A DNA stretch of 64,000 bases from Bagarius yarrelli (lineage: Eukaryota; Chordata; Actinopteri; Siluriformes; Sisoridae): contig VCAZ01000194.1 of assembly GCA_005784505.1 (NCBI GenBank), forward strand, positions 62,001-126,000, in the 5' to 3' direction. Positions 11,221 through 22,799 of the stretch are shown here, piece after piece. The translations under genes were made by a program, and so were the position numbers. The stretch's first letter is position 1. Each line of letters begins with the position of its first letter. Below the pieces are notes generated by a model. The model was given only the letters and a program-made list of their open reading frames with translations, did no database searches and had not been told where the DNA came from.

Positions 11221-13990
11221 TAAAGAAATAGGAATACCAGCTAGAAATAAGGGGAAGGTGTACAAGACAGTGGTGAGACCAGCTATGATGTATGGTTTAG
11301 AGACAGTGGTGAGACAGCTATGATGTATGGTTTAGAGACAGTGGTGAGACCAGCTATGATGTATGGTTTAGAGACAGTGGTGAGACAGTGGTGAGACTAT
11401 GATGTATGGTTTTAGAGTGGTGACAGTGATGTGAGACAGTGGTGAGGTTACCAGCTATGATGTATGGTTTAGAGACAGTGGTGAGACAGCTATGATGTAT
11501 GGTTTAGAGACAGTGGTGAGACAGCTATGATGTATGGTTTAGAGACAGTGGTGAGACAGCTATGATGTATGGTTTAGAGACAGTGGTGAGACAGCTATGA
11601 TGTATGGTTTAGAAGACAGTGGTGAGACCAGCTATGATGTATGGTTTAGAGACAGTGGTGAGACCAGCTATGATGTATGGTTTAGAGACAGTGGTGAGAC
11701 CAGCTATGATGTATGGTTTAGAGACAGTGGTGAGACCAGCTATGATGTATGGTTTAGAGACAGTGGTGAGACCAGCTATGATGTATGGTTTTTAGAGACA
11801 GCTGGGTGGTGAGACCAGCTATGATGTATGGTTTAGAGACAGTGGTGAGACCAGCTATGATGTATGGTTTAGAGACAGTGGTGAGACCAGCTATGATGTA
11901 TGGTTTAGAGACAGTGGTGAGACCAGCTATGATGTAGGGGGGACAGTGGTTTAGAGAGACAGTGGTGAGACAGCTATGATGTATGGTTTAGAGACAGTGG
12001 TGAGACAGCTATGATGTATGGTTTAGAGACAGTGGTGAGACCAGCTATGATGTATGGTTTAGAGACAGTGGTGAGAGACCAGCTATGATGTATGGTTTAG
12101 AGACAGTGGTGAGACCAGCTATGATGTTAGATGTCATGGTTTAGAGACAGTGGTGAGACAGCTATGATGTATGGTTTAGAGACAGTGGTGAGACCAGCTA
12201 TGATGTATGGTTTAGAGACAGTGGTGAGACCAGCTATGATGTATGGTTTAGAGACAGTGGTGAGACCAGCTATAATGTATGGTTTAGAGACAGTGGTGAG
12301 ACCAGCTATAATGTATGGTTTTAGAGACAGTGGTGAGACCAGCTATGATGTTGGTTTAGAGACAGTGGTGAGATGGTTTAGAGACAGCTATGATGTATGG
12401 TTTAGAGACAGTGGTAGACCAGTATAGGTTAGACAGTGGTGATGACCAGCTATGATGTATGGTTTAGAGACAGTGGTGAGAGACCAGCTATGATGTTAGA
12501 GACAGTGGTGAGACCAGCTATGATGTATGGTTTAGAGACAGTGGTGAGACCAGCTATGATGTATGGTTTAGAGACAGTGGTGAGACCAGCTATGATGTAT
12601 GGTTTAGAGACGTGGTGAGACAGTGGTGAGAGACGTGGGTAGACAGCTATGATGTATGGTTTAGAGACAGTGGTGAGACCAGCTATGATGTTGCATGGTT
12701 TGATGTATGGTATAGAGCGAGACAGTGGTGAGACAGCTATGATGTATGGTTTAGAGACAGTGGTGAGACCAGCTATGATGTATGATGTATGGTTTAGAGG
12801 ACAGTGGTGAGACAGCTAGCTATGATGTATGGTTTAGAGACAGTGGTGAGACAGTGGTGAGACAGCTATGATGTATGGTTTAGAGACAGTGGTGAGACAG
12901 CTTATGATGTATGGTTTAGAGACAGTGGTGAGACCAGCTATGATGTATGGTTTAGAGACAGTGGTGAGACAGTGGTGAGACAGCTATGATGTATGGTTTA
13001 GAGAGAGACAGTGGTGAGACCAGCTATGATGTATGGTTTAGAGACAGTGGTGAGACCAGCTATGATGTATGGTGAGACCAGCTTAGAGGTTTAGAGACAG
13101 TGGTGCTTGATGAGACCAGCTATAATGTATGGTTAGAGACAGTGGTGAGACCAGCTATGATGTATGTATGGTTTAGAGACAGTGGGTGAGACCAGCTATG
13201 ATGTATGGTTTAGAGACAGTGGTGAGACAGCTATGAATGTATGGTTTAGAGACAGTGGTGAGACCAGCTATGTGATGGTTTAGAGACAGTGGTGAGACAG
13301 CAGATATGATGTATGGTTTAGAGAGACAGTGGTGAGACCAGCATGATATGGTATGAGACAGTGGTGAGACAGCTATGATGTATGTTTAGAGACAGTGGTG
13401 AGACCAGCTATGATGTATGGTTTAGAGACAGTGGTGAGACAGCTATGATGTATGGTTTAGAGACAGTGGTGAGACCAGCTATGATGTATGGTTTAGGAGG
13501 ACAGTATGGGACCAGATTTGTATGGTTTAGAGACAGTGGTGAGACCAGCTATGATGTATGGTTTAGAGACAGTGGGACCAAGCTTTAGATGAGACAGTGT
13601 TGAGACCAGTGTGTAGAGAGAGACCAGCTATGATGTATGGTAGAGACAGTAGAGACAGTGGTGAGACAGCTATGATGTATGGTTTAGAGACAGTGGTAAG
13701 ACAGCTATGATGTATGGTTTAAAGACAGTGGCACTGAGAGAGAGACTGGTGACAGAGGAACTAGCAGAGCTAAAGATGTTGAGGTTTTCTTTGGGATTGC
13801 CGAGGTTGGTCAAGATTAGGAGGGGACAGCTCATGTTGGATGTTTTTTGGAGAAAGTCAGGGAAGACAGATAAAGGTGGTTTGGACATGTAATTGAGTGT
13901 TTGTGAAGAGGATGTAGAGAATAGGGTTAGGTGGAGACAAATGATTCACTGTGGCGACCCCTAAAAAAGAGCAGACGAAAGGAAAAGAAG
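11221..13990 (+). mobile_element. RTE-type LINE 3' end split by its own minisatellite
   Basis: The left flank translates to 'ARNKGKVYKTVVRPAMMYG', the thumb/C-terminal region familiar from fish RTE-like LINE ORF2 proteins. The right flank (13717-13990) continues that protein with 'ELKMLRFSLGLPRL', then, after a stop and a frame change, 'EDVENRVRWRQMIHCGDP' and a stop followed by an A-rich tail. Between the two, one 12-codon segment is repeated for about 2.5 kb. The element is 5'-truncated at about 11221 and inactive. Confidence 0.8.
11262..13735 (+). repeat. 36-bp minisatellite derived from LINE coding sequence
   Basis: The unit reads gagaccagctatgatgtat + ggtttagagacagtggt (36 bp). A 35-bp variant lacks one C ('gagacagc'). 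I estimate 65-70 copies, with many small indels, partial units and local scrambling (for example 12340-12440 and 13560-13660). A 36-bp unit is 12 codons, so its peptide reads T-V-V-R-P-A-M-M-Y-G-L-E. Open frames break wherever 35-bp variants occur. It is not a CRISPR array: there are no unique spacers. Confidence 0.95.
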
Positions 13991-14119
13991 AAAGAAATAA
14001 GTTTCTTTTTTGCTGCTATAAAAATAGACATGAACATGAGCAAGAGGTATGTGGTGTTCTGTTGTTGTGCAACCCAGTTTAATGGAAGTTCGTGACTGGG
14101 TTGTGTTGTGTGTTGTCAA

Positions 14120-14600
14120 TTTAAGTCAAACACTCTTTATTTATTTATCGCTATTTTAACAGTAGTGATTGTGTCAAAGCAGATTTACAAAATGAAATAA
14201 TAGAAAAGTGTGTTAATACAAGGACAATAGTGAACACACACTAAAACACTGAGTATATGTCTAATAAATAACTGTAAATCAAAAGTCCCCATAAGTCGGA
14301 GCGGCAGCAATAAACAAGTCAAAATAGAGGACAAACAGTACAAAAATAGAAAAGTGTGTTAATACAAGGACAATAGTGAACACACACTAAAACACTGAGT
14401 ATATGTCTAATTAATAACTGTAAATCAAAAGTCCCCAAGTAAGCAAGTCGGAGGCGGCAGCAGCAAGAAACCAAAACTCCATCAGTGACAGAAGGGAGAA
14501 AAAAACCTTGGGAGAAACCAGGTTCAGTCGGGGGGGTCAGTTCTCCTCTGACAAACCAGTAAATTATTCTATACTGCTGTGAAGATTAGATTGTGCAGAT
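14120..14600 (-). repeat. L2-type LINE 3'-tail repeat with internal duplication
   Basis: It carries the reverse complement of the L2 3' UTR seen at 45250-45470 (a 'caaagcagatttac' block, a 'cggaggcggcagcagcaag' block, 'ccttgggagaaaccaggtt'). A segment of about 90 bp beginning 'atagaaaagtgtgttaatac' occurs twice (about 14200-14290 and 14343-14436) in direct orientation about 141 bp apart. Confidence 0.65.
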
Positions 14601-15220
14601 TCTGTGTCCTGTGGTCTTGCTCGGTTGGCCATTTGGGCCAACCGGGTCTTGACTAGGGATCTGTCTCTAGGAGTAATCCTCTCTAAATGCTGATCCACCA
14701 TTTGGACTGGATACAGACTGATGACGCCAACTTATATTAGCGTATATGTTATTCTACTTCTGATGTAACAAGTACATTTTGTGTTATTGGTGGAGCTTGC
14801 GTTGAGGTTGACCTAAATATTGCAGCCTAACAATCCGTTAACTGATTTGGATAGTAAAAATGTGTGTATTTTATGTGTAAGCCAGGTTTAAAATAATTAT
14901 TTCAGAGTTCGGGCGCTAGATAGGTAAAGAATCTGCCGCCTGCATTTGATTTAGTTATTCTAGGTATTATAAGATTGGCAGAGTTTTGAGAGTGCAGTGA
15001 ACGTGGAGGACTATAATAGGTAAGTATTGAGGTTTTAAAGAATCCCACCCTTTTGTTCTACAAAAAAAACACACACTAATAGAAAGGCAGGCAGATATGT
15101 GCTCATTATTAACTCTACAATGTTTGAATTAAGCTACGGGATATTATAATTGTACTCAGTGGTGCCTCAGGCACCGCACAATCAGGAACTAACTTTCGGC
15201 AATAAACACACATGCCTATA
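14600..15220. other. No gene seen
   Basis: Mixed-composition intergenic DNA without a sustained frame or recognised repeat. Confidence 0.4.
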
Positions 15221-15227
15221 AATGACG

Positions 15228-15954
15228 TCAGCTGTTTTTTTGTGATTGGTTTTGAATTTTAAAACATTTTTTTGGCCTGTTGGACCCAAGTCTTTTGCCT
15301 TTAGCTAAAATCAGAAAGCCTAAAAATGTAACTTCAGTTTGGACAAACTGTAATTTCGAGAGGCTTGTCTTGTGTCCTTCTGTACTGAGATGACACAGAA
15401 GAGCCACAGTAAATTTTTCACACTGTTCCTTTGTGGGTGCAGCCAATAAGCATTCACCTACATAATATAACAGTGTGGCCCAGGGGTCAAAATCAGGCTG
15501 TCTAGACTAGTTTACTTTTAAACACCCATTATAGATTGTGGGTGCTTCACAATAACTTGCACAGACATGTGACGGTATAACTTTTGCCACAAAAAAATGC
15601 AAACCAGTACTGGATTTTTGGATACACAGGAACAACAAAAAAATGTGTTTGCCAGTTCTGCTACAAAGAAGTAGTAGTAGATTCTGCTTTTACTAGTGAA
15701 ACATATGTAGAGCTATAGTTCATCTGAAAGGGATGTGAGGAACGAGACAGATCTATTTCTGTCTGCCCTACGTGTACATGTGCTGTAGAACATAAATCAA
15801 AAAGCTTTATGTAAGTTGTATGAAGCGAGTCAGTGTGTTTCTTTGCTAATACAACTAATTCATTGGTCATGTCATCGAAAGCTGTTGGAGTGAGTTCCCA
15901 GGCATAAACATAAAGCAGAGGTCGGGGGCTGTATAGAACTAAATGCAGACTCAA
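15228..15954 (-). pseudogene. Degraded retroviral-type reverse transcriptase fragment
   Basis: Minus-strand frame 15446-15228 resembles the RT/connection region of fish endogenous retroviruses and related elements. The characteristic 'LQFVQTEVTFLGF' (an FLG motif after a Val-rich strand) is visible, and it then loses similarity. An upstream open frame (15954-15661, 97 aa) is probably from the same element, but I could not match it to a domain. No LTR, primer-binding site or intact pol frame is present, so this is an old, inactive relic. The family is inferred, not proven. Confidence 0.5.
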
Positions 15955-15959
15955 GACCG

Positions 15960-18730
15960 GTAGTTTTGCTGATTACATTTAGAACTAATTTACACATTAA
16001 AACTCATCCCAATAAATTGATAAGACAACCTTCTAAAATAAGAAATTACAGTTTAAAGCTTATGTTTTAAACTTTTTTATCCTCACGGAGATTAACGTTT
16101 GACTAGTGAACTAAGGAGTCTTATCCAATTTATTTAACCAAATCACAGAATTTGTTGCTCCAAAAATAACTATGAAACTTCACATCTTTGCGTTTATAAG
16201 CAGGGTGTAAATATTTTGCATAAGTACCTTTAGGAGGTAAATCAAAGGAAATTTGTGGACATTTATATATTTATATTTACTTATTTCTATGTAATATGTT
16301 ATTTTAAAGACAATAAAATGCAGTTTTATAAATGCTAAAAAATGTGGCCCTCGAAGGAAAGATTGTTATCAAATAGCACACCAAAGTTCCTAACTGATGA
16401 TAAAGAATTGGCAGCGCAGCCATCAAGTGTTACACAGTGACCTAGATTATTACTTTAAATTTCTTTATTAGATTTTCTGCACAAAATATCAATTTGACAT
16501 ATTACAACATTATTTTTATACAAAATATTCTTCCACGTTATTACACTCTAAAAAATAATTCACTGTCTTTACATAAAAAAAAAATCCAAGGCAACAATTT
16601 GCATGCATCTTTTTAAAAAATTCCAACATAAAAATATTGACTACAACCAATATGACTTGCAATTACCTCCATACGTTTAATTAAACTAAAACAACCTAAT
16701 ATTAACTGAAAAGTTATATAGTAATGTTGTGATTAAATAACTTCAATTAAGTTACTCCAACATATTTATTTTACTTCTGTCTTACTCAAAAACATCCAAA
16801 ATGTTACTATAATTTTAGGTTTTAAAAACTTATTTAAATGATGCCAGAATAAATACAGCAAATAGTTTTTATACTCCATGTTTTATTTAAAAAAATGCAA
16901 CCATTATCATATGCTTATAATGTTTTGAAACATATAAAATATATCTATTTTAAACTAACTGCAGGGTTAGGGTTAAAAGTTTTTGGAAGGCTCAACACTA
17001 AATTTGGAAGGTTCAACACTCATTAAATGCATAAAACACATTGCTGTCTTTCAATATAGAACAACCTTTAAACAACCAACAGAAAAGCTTTTAAATTATC
17101 ATTTAAAAATGTAATTATATGCACACTTGCATACATACATACAAACTAAATGCAAAGGAGTAAGCACATTTTGTAGTGCAAAACTAAATGTGTAGACTGT
17201 GACTAAATATTGTAGACTGTAAATGCACTCAACAAATGAAGCATGCGTTTTTTTTTCCCGAGCAACATACACTTTAAGTGGCGGAATGCTGGGTTCACCT
17301 AGTTAGGACTATCTTCTCACAATAGTCCTGGCACAACAAAACATTACATTGTGCAATACCTCCTGCTTAGTTTGTGGACAGGGTTTGGGTTGTTGGATAG
17401 CTGAGGTTGAGAGAATAAATCAGTCCCATTAGCAAGGCACAGGCGCTGGGTACATTAAAGTCTTCCAGGACTTTTGTACAGTACAGTGAAACAGTGGTAA
17501 GAGTACGGTTAACTGTTAACACTGATTAAGTGTTCTTTGAAAAGATCCTCCTCATTCTCTCGGAGATGCACCACCGAGAAACCACTTTCCTTCTGTCCAC
17601 TGAATCATGCTGTAAAAAAAATCTTTAACTCATCCATTCACAAAGGTGGGCATTTAAATGGCTATACATATATAAAAGTTGGCTCATAGCTGAAGCTAAG
17701 GAAATCATGATAAACAAGTCTAAAGTACTGTTGATGACAGGCAGGAACTAGCATCAGAAAATGGACAAAACTGTTCTGAGTCTGAGAAAAAAACTCATCA
17801 AATACAGGCTACAGATGTTCTAAAGCCTAAGGCCAGTCAATTCCTATATAGTTCTTCAGCAATCCACACGCTGACAGACATTAACTGTGAGCAGAGGCGA
17901 TTCATTGTTGTTTTAGTCACTTTATGAATATTGCTGAAAATATTATTATTATAGAAATTGACCAGCCTTATTCTTTAAGTTCTATTTTGTTGTTTATACC
18001 CCTATTTATAAATGTTTTCCTTGGTCATCTGGAAGTCAGTAGTAGTCAAGAACATATGAAACACATAAGATCCCATCATTATGAAATGATGACAAATGTG
18101 TTAGGAAACAGTTGCCTGGGAACATTTAGCAGACATTAGGAAATGGAAGTATGCATTTTAAGTAGTCTTTCTGGCCATCTGGCACATGTGACTCTAATAT
18201 TCACTCTCAAATGACACTGAACCAGCAAAACACCTGATATATCAGTGTATAAATAAATGAATCATGATCAGCTTAGATAAAAAACTTTTGAAAAAAAAAT
18301 GAACTATTTATATGAAATAAAATATGTTTAATCATACTTTTAGTAGCATTTCCCTGATACGTTGGAGCATCATTTTTGCATTCCCTCCTCTTGAAGAGGC
18401 CATCGACATTATTTGTGGGGAGTAAAGGTCCAGTTTTGCTATAAACGTTTTTTCCAAGTGGTAAAACAAAAGGTAATCCTTTTGTATTCTTCATTTATTC
18501 GTATAAAACAGCAAACAAAAAGCACTATTGTTAATGTTAAACTCTGACTGACTGTAAATAGCTTAAGTCTTCCTGTCAAACATAAACGTATTTACCTGTG
18601 CAGCATCAAAAAGTGCAAGCCCCAACTAAAAATATTAATGAAAAAAAAAAAACTACAACAATCTTTCAAACAGCAGTTGTAATGACTACAAACCCATGAT
18701 ACCAATAGCCACTGTGAATCTTCAAATATA
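15960..18730. other. Gene-poor AT-rich stretch
   Basis: No exon is recognised. 16,000-17,250 is strongly AT-rich and lacks simple repeats. 17,270-17,640 is less AT-rich and might be an unrecognised 3' UTR or conserved element. A 73-codon frame on the minus strand at 18494-18273 has no motif I know. Confidence 0.4.
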
Positions 18731-18979
18731 GCAAGATTTATTAGTCAAGACAATGGAATCTTGGCGTAATGGAATACAATATCATAGTATATTGTTCTGT
18801 AATATAACAAAGCAATAACCTGATCACAAGTAGTTGATTACACACACAGTAATGAAGCCTATGGCATTTCCATTGTATCCCAACCAGCCCTAATGTTTGC
18901 TCCTGGACAAGCAACGGACAGTCTATTGATATCCCAAAGGAATACTTCGTCTTCAGAGACATTTTCTGTCCGTCACAAG

Positions 18980-19690
18980 CCTCTAAACTACCTCCACATT
19001 GGCCATGGGAGTTTGCTATTGACCTCCTACCCAGATGAACCAGTGGCCATTGACGCTTTGCCTCTCTGATGGCTCTGGACAGTTTGGCACTTGCTGTTTT
19101 TAGGGCCATCTTGTCTTTTGCTCTGAAAGCAGAGTCTCTAGACTTCAGCAGCGCATGCACCTCTGAGGTCATCCACGGTTTCTGATTTGAGCTTGTGGTG
19201 AGTCACGTCATCAATGCACTTGTCAATGTAGCTGGTCACTGATGTCGTGTACTCCTCCAGGTTAACAGACTCGCGGTTGGTTGCAGTCTCCCTAAACATT
19301 GCCAGTCAGTGCACTTAAAACAGTCCTGAAGAGCCCCCAGAAGTTGTTCCTGTTGGCCAGGTTCTAACCTGCTTCAACACCGTTTTAGAGCATCTGACGA
19401 GTGGTCTATATGCTGGAATTAGCATAACAGAGATGTGGTGGGGGCGGATACGTGGCGGGTATGTTAGTGTAAACGATATCCAGCGTTGTTTTCCCCCTCT
19501 TGTTACAAAGTCGACATACTGATGAAATTTAGGGAGCACTGATTTTAGATTTGGAGATCTCTGAAGATGATAAACAGTCCATCGGGGTGTACATTCTGCA
19601 AGATCACAGAATCGCCCCATAGAGTACTGTAGTGGAAATCTGTGCATTGACAAGCAAAAACACTGGCTAGAGAACAGAATAATCGAACGA
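18980..19690 (-). mobile_element. LINE fragment, ORF2 interior
   Basis: Minus-strand translation of 19172-19045 gives 'VHALLKSRDSAFRAKDKMAL' then 'KTASAKLSRAIREAKRQW', an Ala/Lys-rich linker typical of the region between endonuclease and RT in fish LINEs. The same block recurs at about 38550-38480, so the two are family copies. The rest of 19200-19690 keeps similarity only in scraps with stops and frame changes. Confidence 0.65.
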
Positions 19691-19819
19691 GACAAATAAT
19701 AAAATTAGTCAAAGAAAAGTTTAATTGGATCCAATGGTGCCTCTCGTCTGCAGGAAGCTGAGCTCTTTGCAGAGAGAAGAAACCCAAAATGTTTATGCAC
19801 AAAATATTTATATAATAAG

Positions 19820-19925
19820 TGTCTGTGTGTGTGTGTGTGTGTGTGGTGTGGTGTGTGCAAAGTATGTCTGTGTCCTAGTTTCGGCTCTGCTTATCTGTGT
19901 GTGTATGTGTGTGTGTCTGAGTGTG
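19820..19925 (+). repeat. GT-rich microsatellite cluster
   Basis: (GT)n blocks at 19823-19856 and near 19897-19916, interrupted by short unique sequence. Confidence 0.8.
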
Positions 19926-19959
19926 TTAGTTAGGGTGCCATAAAATCAGTGTTCTTGTA

Positions 19960-20440
19960 AGGTTTATGTTCTTGTCTATTGTTGTTCTTGTTTGATGTTT
20001 ATTGGGTTCTGTCTAGACTAAGCTATGCTAGCTAGCTATGCTATGCTATGCTAGCTAGCTAAGCTAACCTAGGGAGAGTTTTGTTTACTTCCTTGTTCCT
20101 CATGTCTTCCTGTGCTTCCCCTCGTCCTTGTCTCATTGGTTAGTTTTGGTCCTATTGTTCACAGGTGTTCCTCATTTGTCTTGTGCTTATATACCCCCTT
20201 GTATCATCCTGTCTTTGTGGGTTGTTGTTACCACTGCGGTGAGTTCTCTTTCATGCTAGTGTCGTGTTAATGGTCATGCAAGTGTTTATGTTGTTATGTT
20301 ATGTTATGTTATGTTATGTTATGTTAGTGTTCATGTTTAGTCTAGTTAAATCAAGTCTGGTATAGTTTTTGTTTGTTTGTTACCTTTTTGTTAATAAACT
20401 GCACCTGGGTTTCAAATATACATCTCGTCTCAGTGGAGTT
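19960..20440 (+). mobile_element. LTR-like sequence of a Ty3/gypsy-type element (tentative)
   Basis: The block 'ttcacaggtgttcctcattt' followed by 'cttatatacccccttgtatc' resembles the U3/R region of fish gypsy LTRs, including a TATA-like box. An AATAAA at about 20392-20397 could be its poly(A) signal. The boundaries are not defined: I found no clear TG...CA pair. Within it are a palindromic GCTA cluster (20026-20070) and (ATGTT)n at 20289-20325. Confidence 0.4.
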
Positions 20441-20444
20441 TGTC

Positions 20445-21095
20445 GAAGACGGCCTCCGCTCCCCCAGCCCAGCTCAGCTCCAAGACGGCCTCCGCTCCCC
20501 CAGCCCAGCTCCAAGACGGCCTCCGCCTCCCCCCAGCCCAGCTCCAAGACGGCCTCCGCTCCCCCCAGCCCAGCTCCAAGACGGCCTCCGCTCCCCCCAG
20601 CCCAGCTCCAAGACGGCCTCCGCTCCCCCCGCTCCCCCCAGCCCAGCTCCAGCGGGCCTCCGCTCCCCCCCAGCCCAGTCCAAGACGGCCTCCGCTCCCC
20701 CCAGCCCAGCTCCAAGCTCCACGGCCTCCGCTCCCCCCAGCCCAGCCCAGCTCCAAGACGGCCTCCGCTCCCCCCAGCCCAGCCCAAGCTCCAAGAGACG
20801 GCCTCCGCTCCCCCCCACCCCAGCCCAGCGGCCTCCAAGACGGCCTCCGCTCCCCCCAGCCCAGCTCCAAGACGGCCTCCGCTCCCCCCAGCCCAGCTCC
20901 AAGACGGCCCTCGCTCCCCCCAAGCCCGCGCAGCTCCAAGACGGCCTCCGCTCCCCCCCCCCAAGCCCAGCTCCAGCTCCCTCCAGCCCCCCAGCTTCCC
21001 CAGCCACTTCCAAGCTACGGCCTCCGCTCCCCCCAGCCAGCTCCAAGACGGCCTCCGCTCCCCCCAGCCCAGCTCCAAGAGGGCCTCCGCTTCGT
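20445..21095 (+). repeat. GC-rich 32-bp minisatellite
   Basis: The unit is ctccaagacggcctccg + ctccccccagcccag (32 bp). Copies vary mostly in the length of the C run and in short insertions. About 19-20 copies are present. Because 32 is not a multiple of three, every frame rotates through all three readings, so long Pro/Ser/Arg or Gly/Trp frames open on both strands. These frames are not evidence of a protein. It is the most GC-rich part of the window and follows LTR-like DNA directly. Confidence 0.9.
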
Positions 21096-21939
21096 CGCCA
21101 CTTCCCCGCCTTGATTCACTGATTCGCCAGCCCTGTCATGGTCCACTATTCTTGCCAGGTTTTTACAGCAGTACAGTAGTTTTTATTTGGATGTACAGTT
21201 GTAATAAACCACGGTAACACTGAATGTGGAAACAAACAAACCAGTTCTCAAAGACTTAAACTGTATATCACAAACAGGCACGGATCAAGAACCACAAGTG
21301 CAATAATCATAAGTACTCTAGTATGCAGACAGACTAACAATACTTCACAAAGAGCTAGCGGGAGCGCTAGCTTATATAACTTAATATTCGTGCGAGGGTG
21401 CCCTCTGGTGTTCTCCAGATGGAGGTGTTACATAACCCTTATCCTAGGAACGCCTTCAGGCTGGATGCTCAGGATGATTGTTATGGAAGTCCTGAGTGAG
21501 GGAGGGGTCTAAGATGTCTTGTGCTTTTACCCAGGATCTTTCCTCTGGTCCATACCCCTCCCAGTTTATTATTTCAACAGGCCTCTCCGTCTTTGAAAAT
21601 CAAGGCTCTCATGAACCTGATATGCTGGTGTCCCAGCATGTTATTATTAGTAGTATTATTATTACGTTTATTTTTACAAATAATCATTGCAGGTTTTCTC
21701 GAATGCTTTAACACATTTTCCACTCTGACATGCTCTCTCACTTTTTTTTCCATCCTCTCTTACCCTTCTGTCATTTCCTCTTAGTCTCCTGCTAAGCCCT
21801 CCTACTCTCTTACCATGTTTTCTTACTATTCTTTATGACCTCTTACTTCCCTGCCATGCCCGTTTACTCTTCTGCCATGCCTTCTTACTCTTCTGCTATG
21901 CGCTCTTATTCTTCTGCCATGCTCTTCTTCTCTCAAGTC

Positions 21940-22290
21940 AAGTACACCTTTATTTATATAGCGCTTTTAACAATTAAGATTGTGTCAAGCAGCTTTACAG
22001 ACTCAGTCAGTAGAATAGTCTGTCAAGACAAGTACAATAGTATACACTTACTTAAACACTCAGTTCAGTTCAACTAGTATCTGTATTTTAAGAGTCCCCC
22101 ACTGAGTAAGCCATGATCTTATATGGATAAATGAGGACTGATTGCTGATTGAAGGATTGTGCAAATGGGTTTTACACAGGTGCATTAGAGACTTTGATCA
22201 TCATCACTGCACACCTTGACAAACATTCTGTGTTACTGAGATGAGCATGAGCTCCCTCTTGAGTCTGGTTCCTCTCAAGGTTTCCCGGGT
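21940..22290 (-). repeat. L2-type LINE 3'-tail repeat
   Basis: It has 'cacctttatttatatagcgc' then 'caagcagctttacagac', the reverse complement of the LINE tail 'gcgctatacaaataaa' and 'gtaaagctgcttt' seen at 45405-45450. A 'gttcctctcaaggttt' block from the same family occurs near 22268 but in the opposite sense, so the copy is rearranged. Confidence 0.6.
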
Positions 22291-22697
22291 CTTTAACTAC
22301 ACAATTGTTACTGCACACCTTGAAGTTGCCAATCTTTCCTTTAAGACAACAGCATTCTCGTATCAAATCACTTTTGACGTACATGTACTGCACATTTCAA
22401 AGACATGAATCTGAGGCAAGTTTTCGCACAATTTTGATTGGACACTTTGGACAGAAAGCTGTAATGCCACCTAAACTTATGCTGGAAATGGCAAATAACA
22501 CATCTGGTGCCAGTTGCCCACAGTATTTGATGCATCCTACCAGCTTTTCTGGTTGTATAGCAGACAGTATCCTGGCAGATTCTTCCAATCACACGCTATT
22601 GGGTGTCAGATACTTACATGAGTTGACACAGACTTGACACAGCAAGTTCTGTTTGCTTTTAAGGCAATTTTATATTCCATAACAACTGTTATATATT

Positions 22698-22772
22698 GCT
22701 GCAAGCAGGATTCAAACCTGCGTGTGGAAACCTGTTTCCACTCCAATGACCCAACCTCTCAGCCATCGCAGC
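22698..22772 (-). pseudogene. tRNA-like relic, closest to tRNA-Ser
   Basis: On the minus strand the acceptor arms pair over 7 bp (GCTGCGA with TTGCAGC, one G-U). The T arm is perfect (GCAGG/CCTGC, loop TTTGAAT). 'TGGCTGAGAGGTT' resembles a tRNA-Ser A box. The middle is wrong: the anticodon stem does not pair, the long variable arm is missing at a total length of 75 nt, and GTGGAAAC...GTTTCCAC forms a competing hairpin. A nominal GGA anticodon would be abnormal for an animal tRNA-Ser. It is probably a pseudogene or a SINE head. Confidence 0.45.
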
Positions 22773-22799
22773 AACGGATGCTGTCACTTTTAAAGCTGA

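Noticed and set aside
11597..13588. Several plus-strand open frames of 60-98 codons with a repeated 'RDSGETSYDVW' or 'VVRPAMMYGLE' peptide
   Set aside because: They are readings of the 36-bp minisatellite in two frames. They have no splice signals or start context of their own.
11262..13735. Regular 36-bp repeats that might suggest a CRISPR-like array
   Set aside because: Units are contiguous without unique spacers, the sequence is LINE-derived, and the context is a vertebrate genome.
18273..18494. 73-codon minus-strand frame
   Set aside because: No motif, start context or splice support. Possibly part of an old element.
20369..21217. Long proline/serine-rich frame (282 codons) and glycine/tryptophan-rich minus frames (up to 232 codons)
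   Set aside because: All are by-products of a 32-bp GC-rich minisatellite that lacks stops. Five overlapping frames are open at once, which real genes do not show.
22172..22637. Plus and minus frames of 73-110 codons around 22300-22600
   Set aside because: They overlap on both strands with no recognisable domain. A decayed transposon is possible but unsupported.
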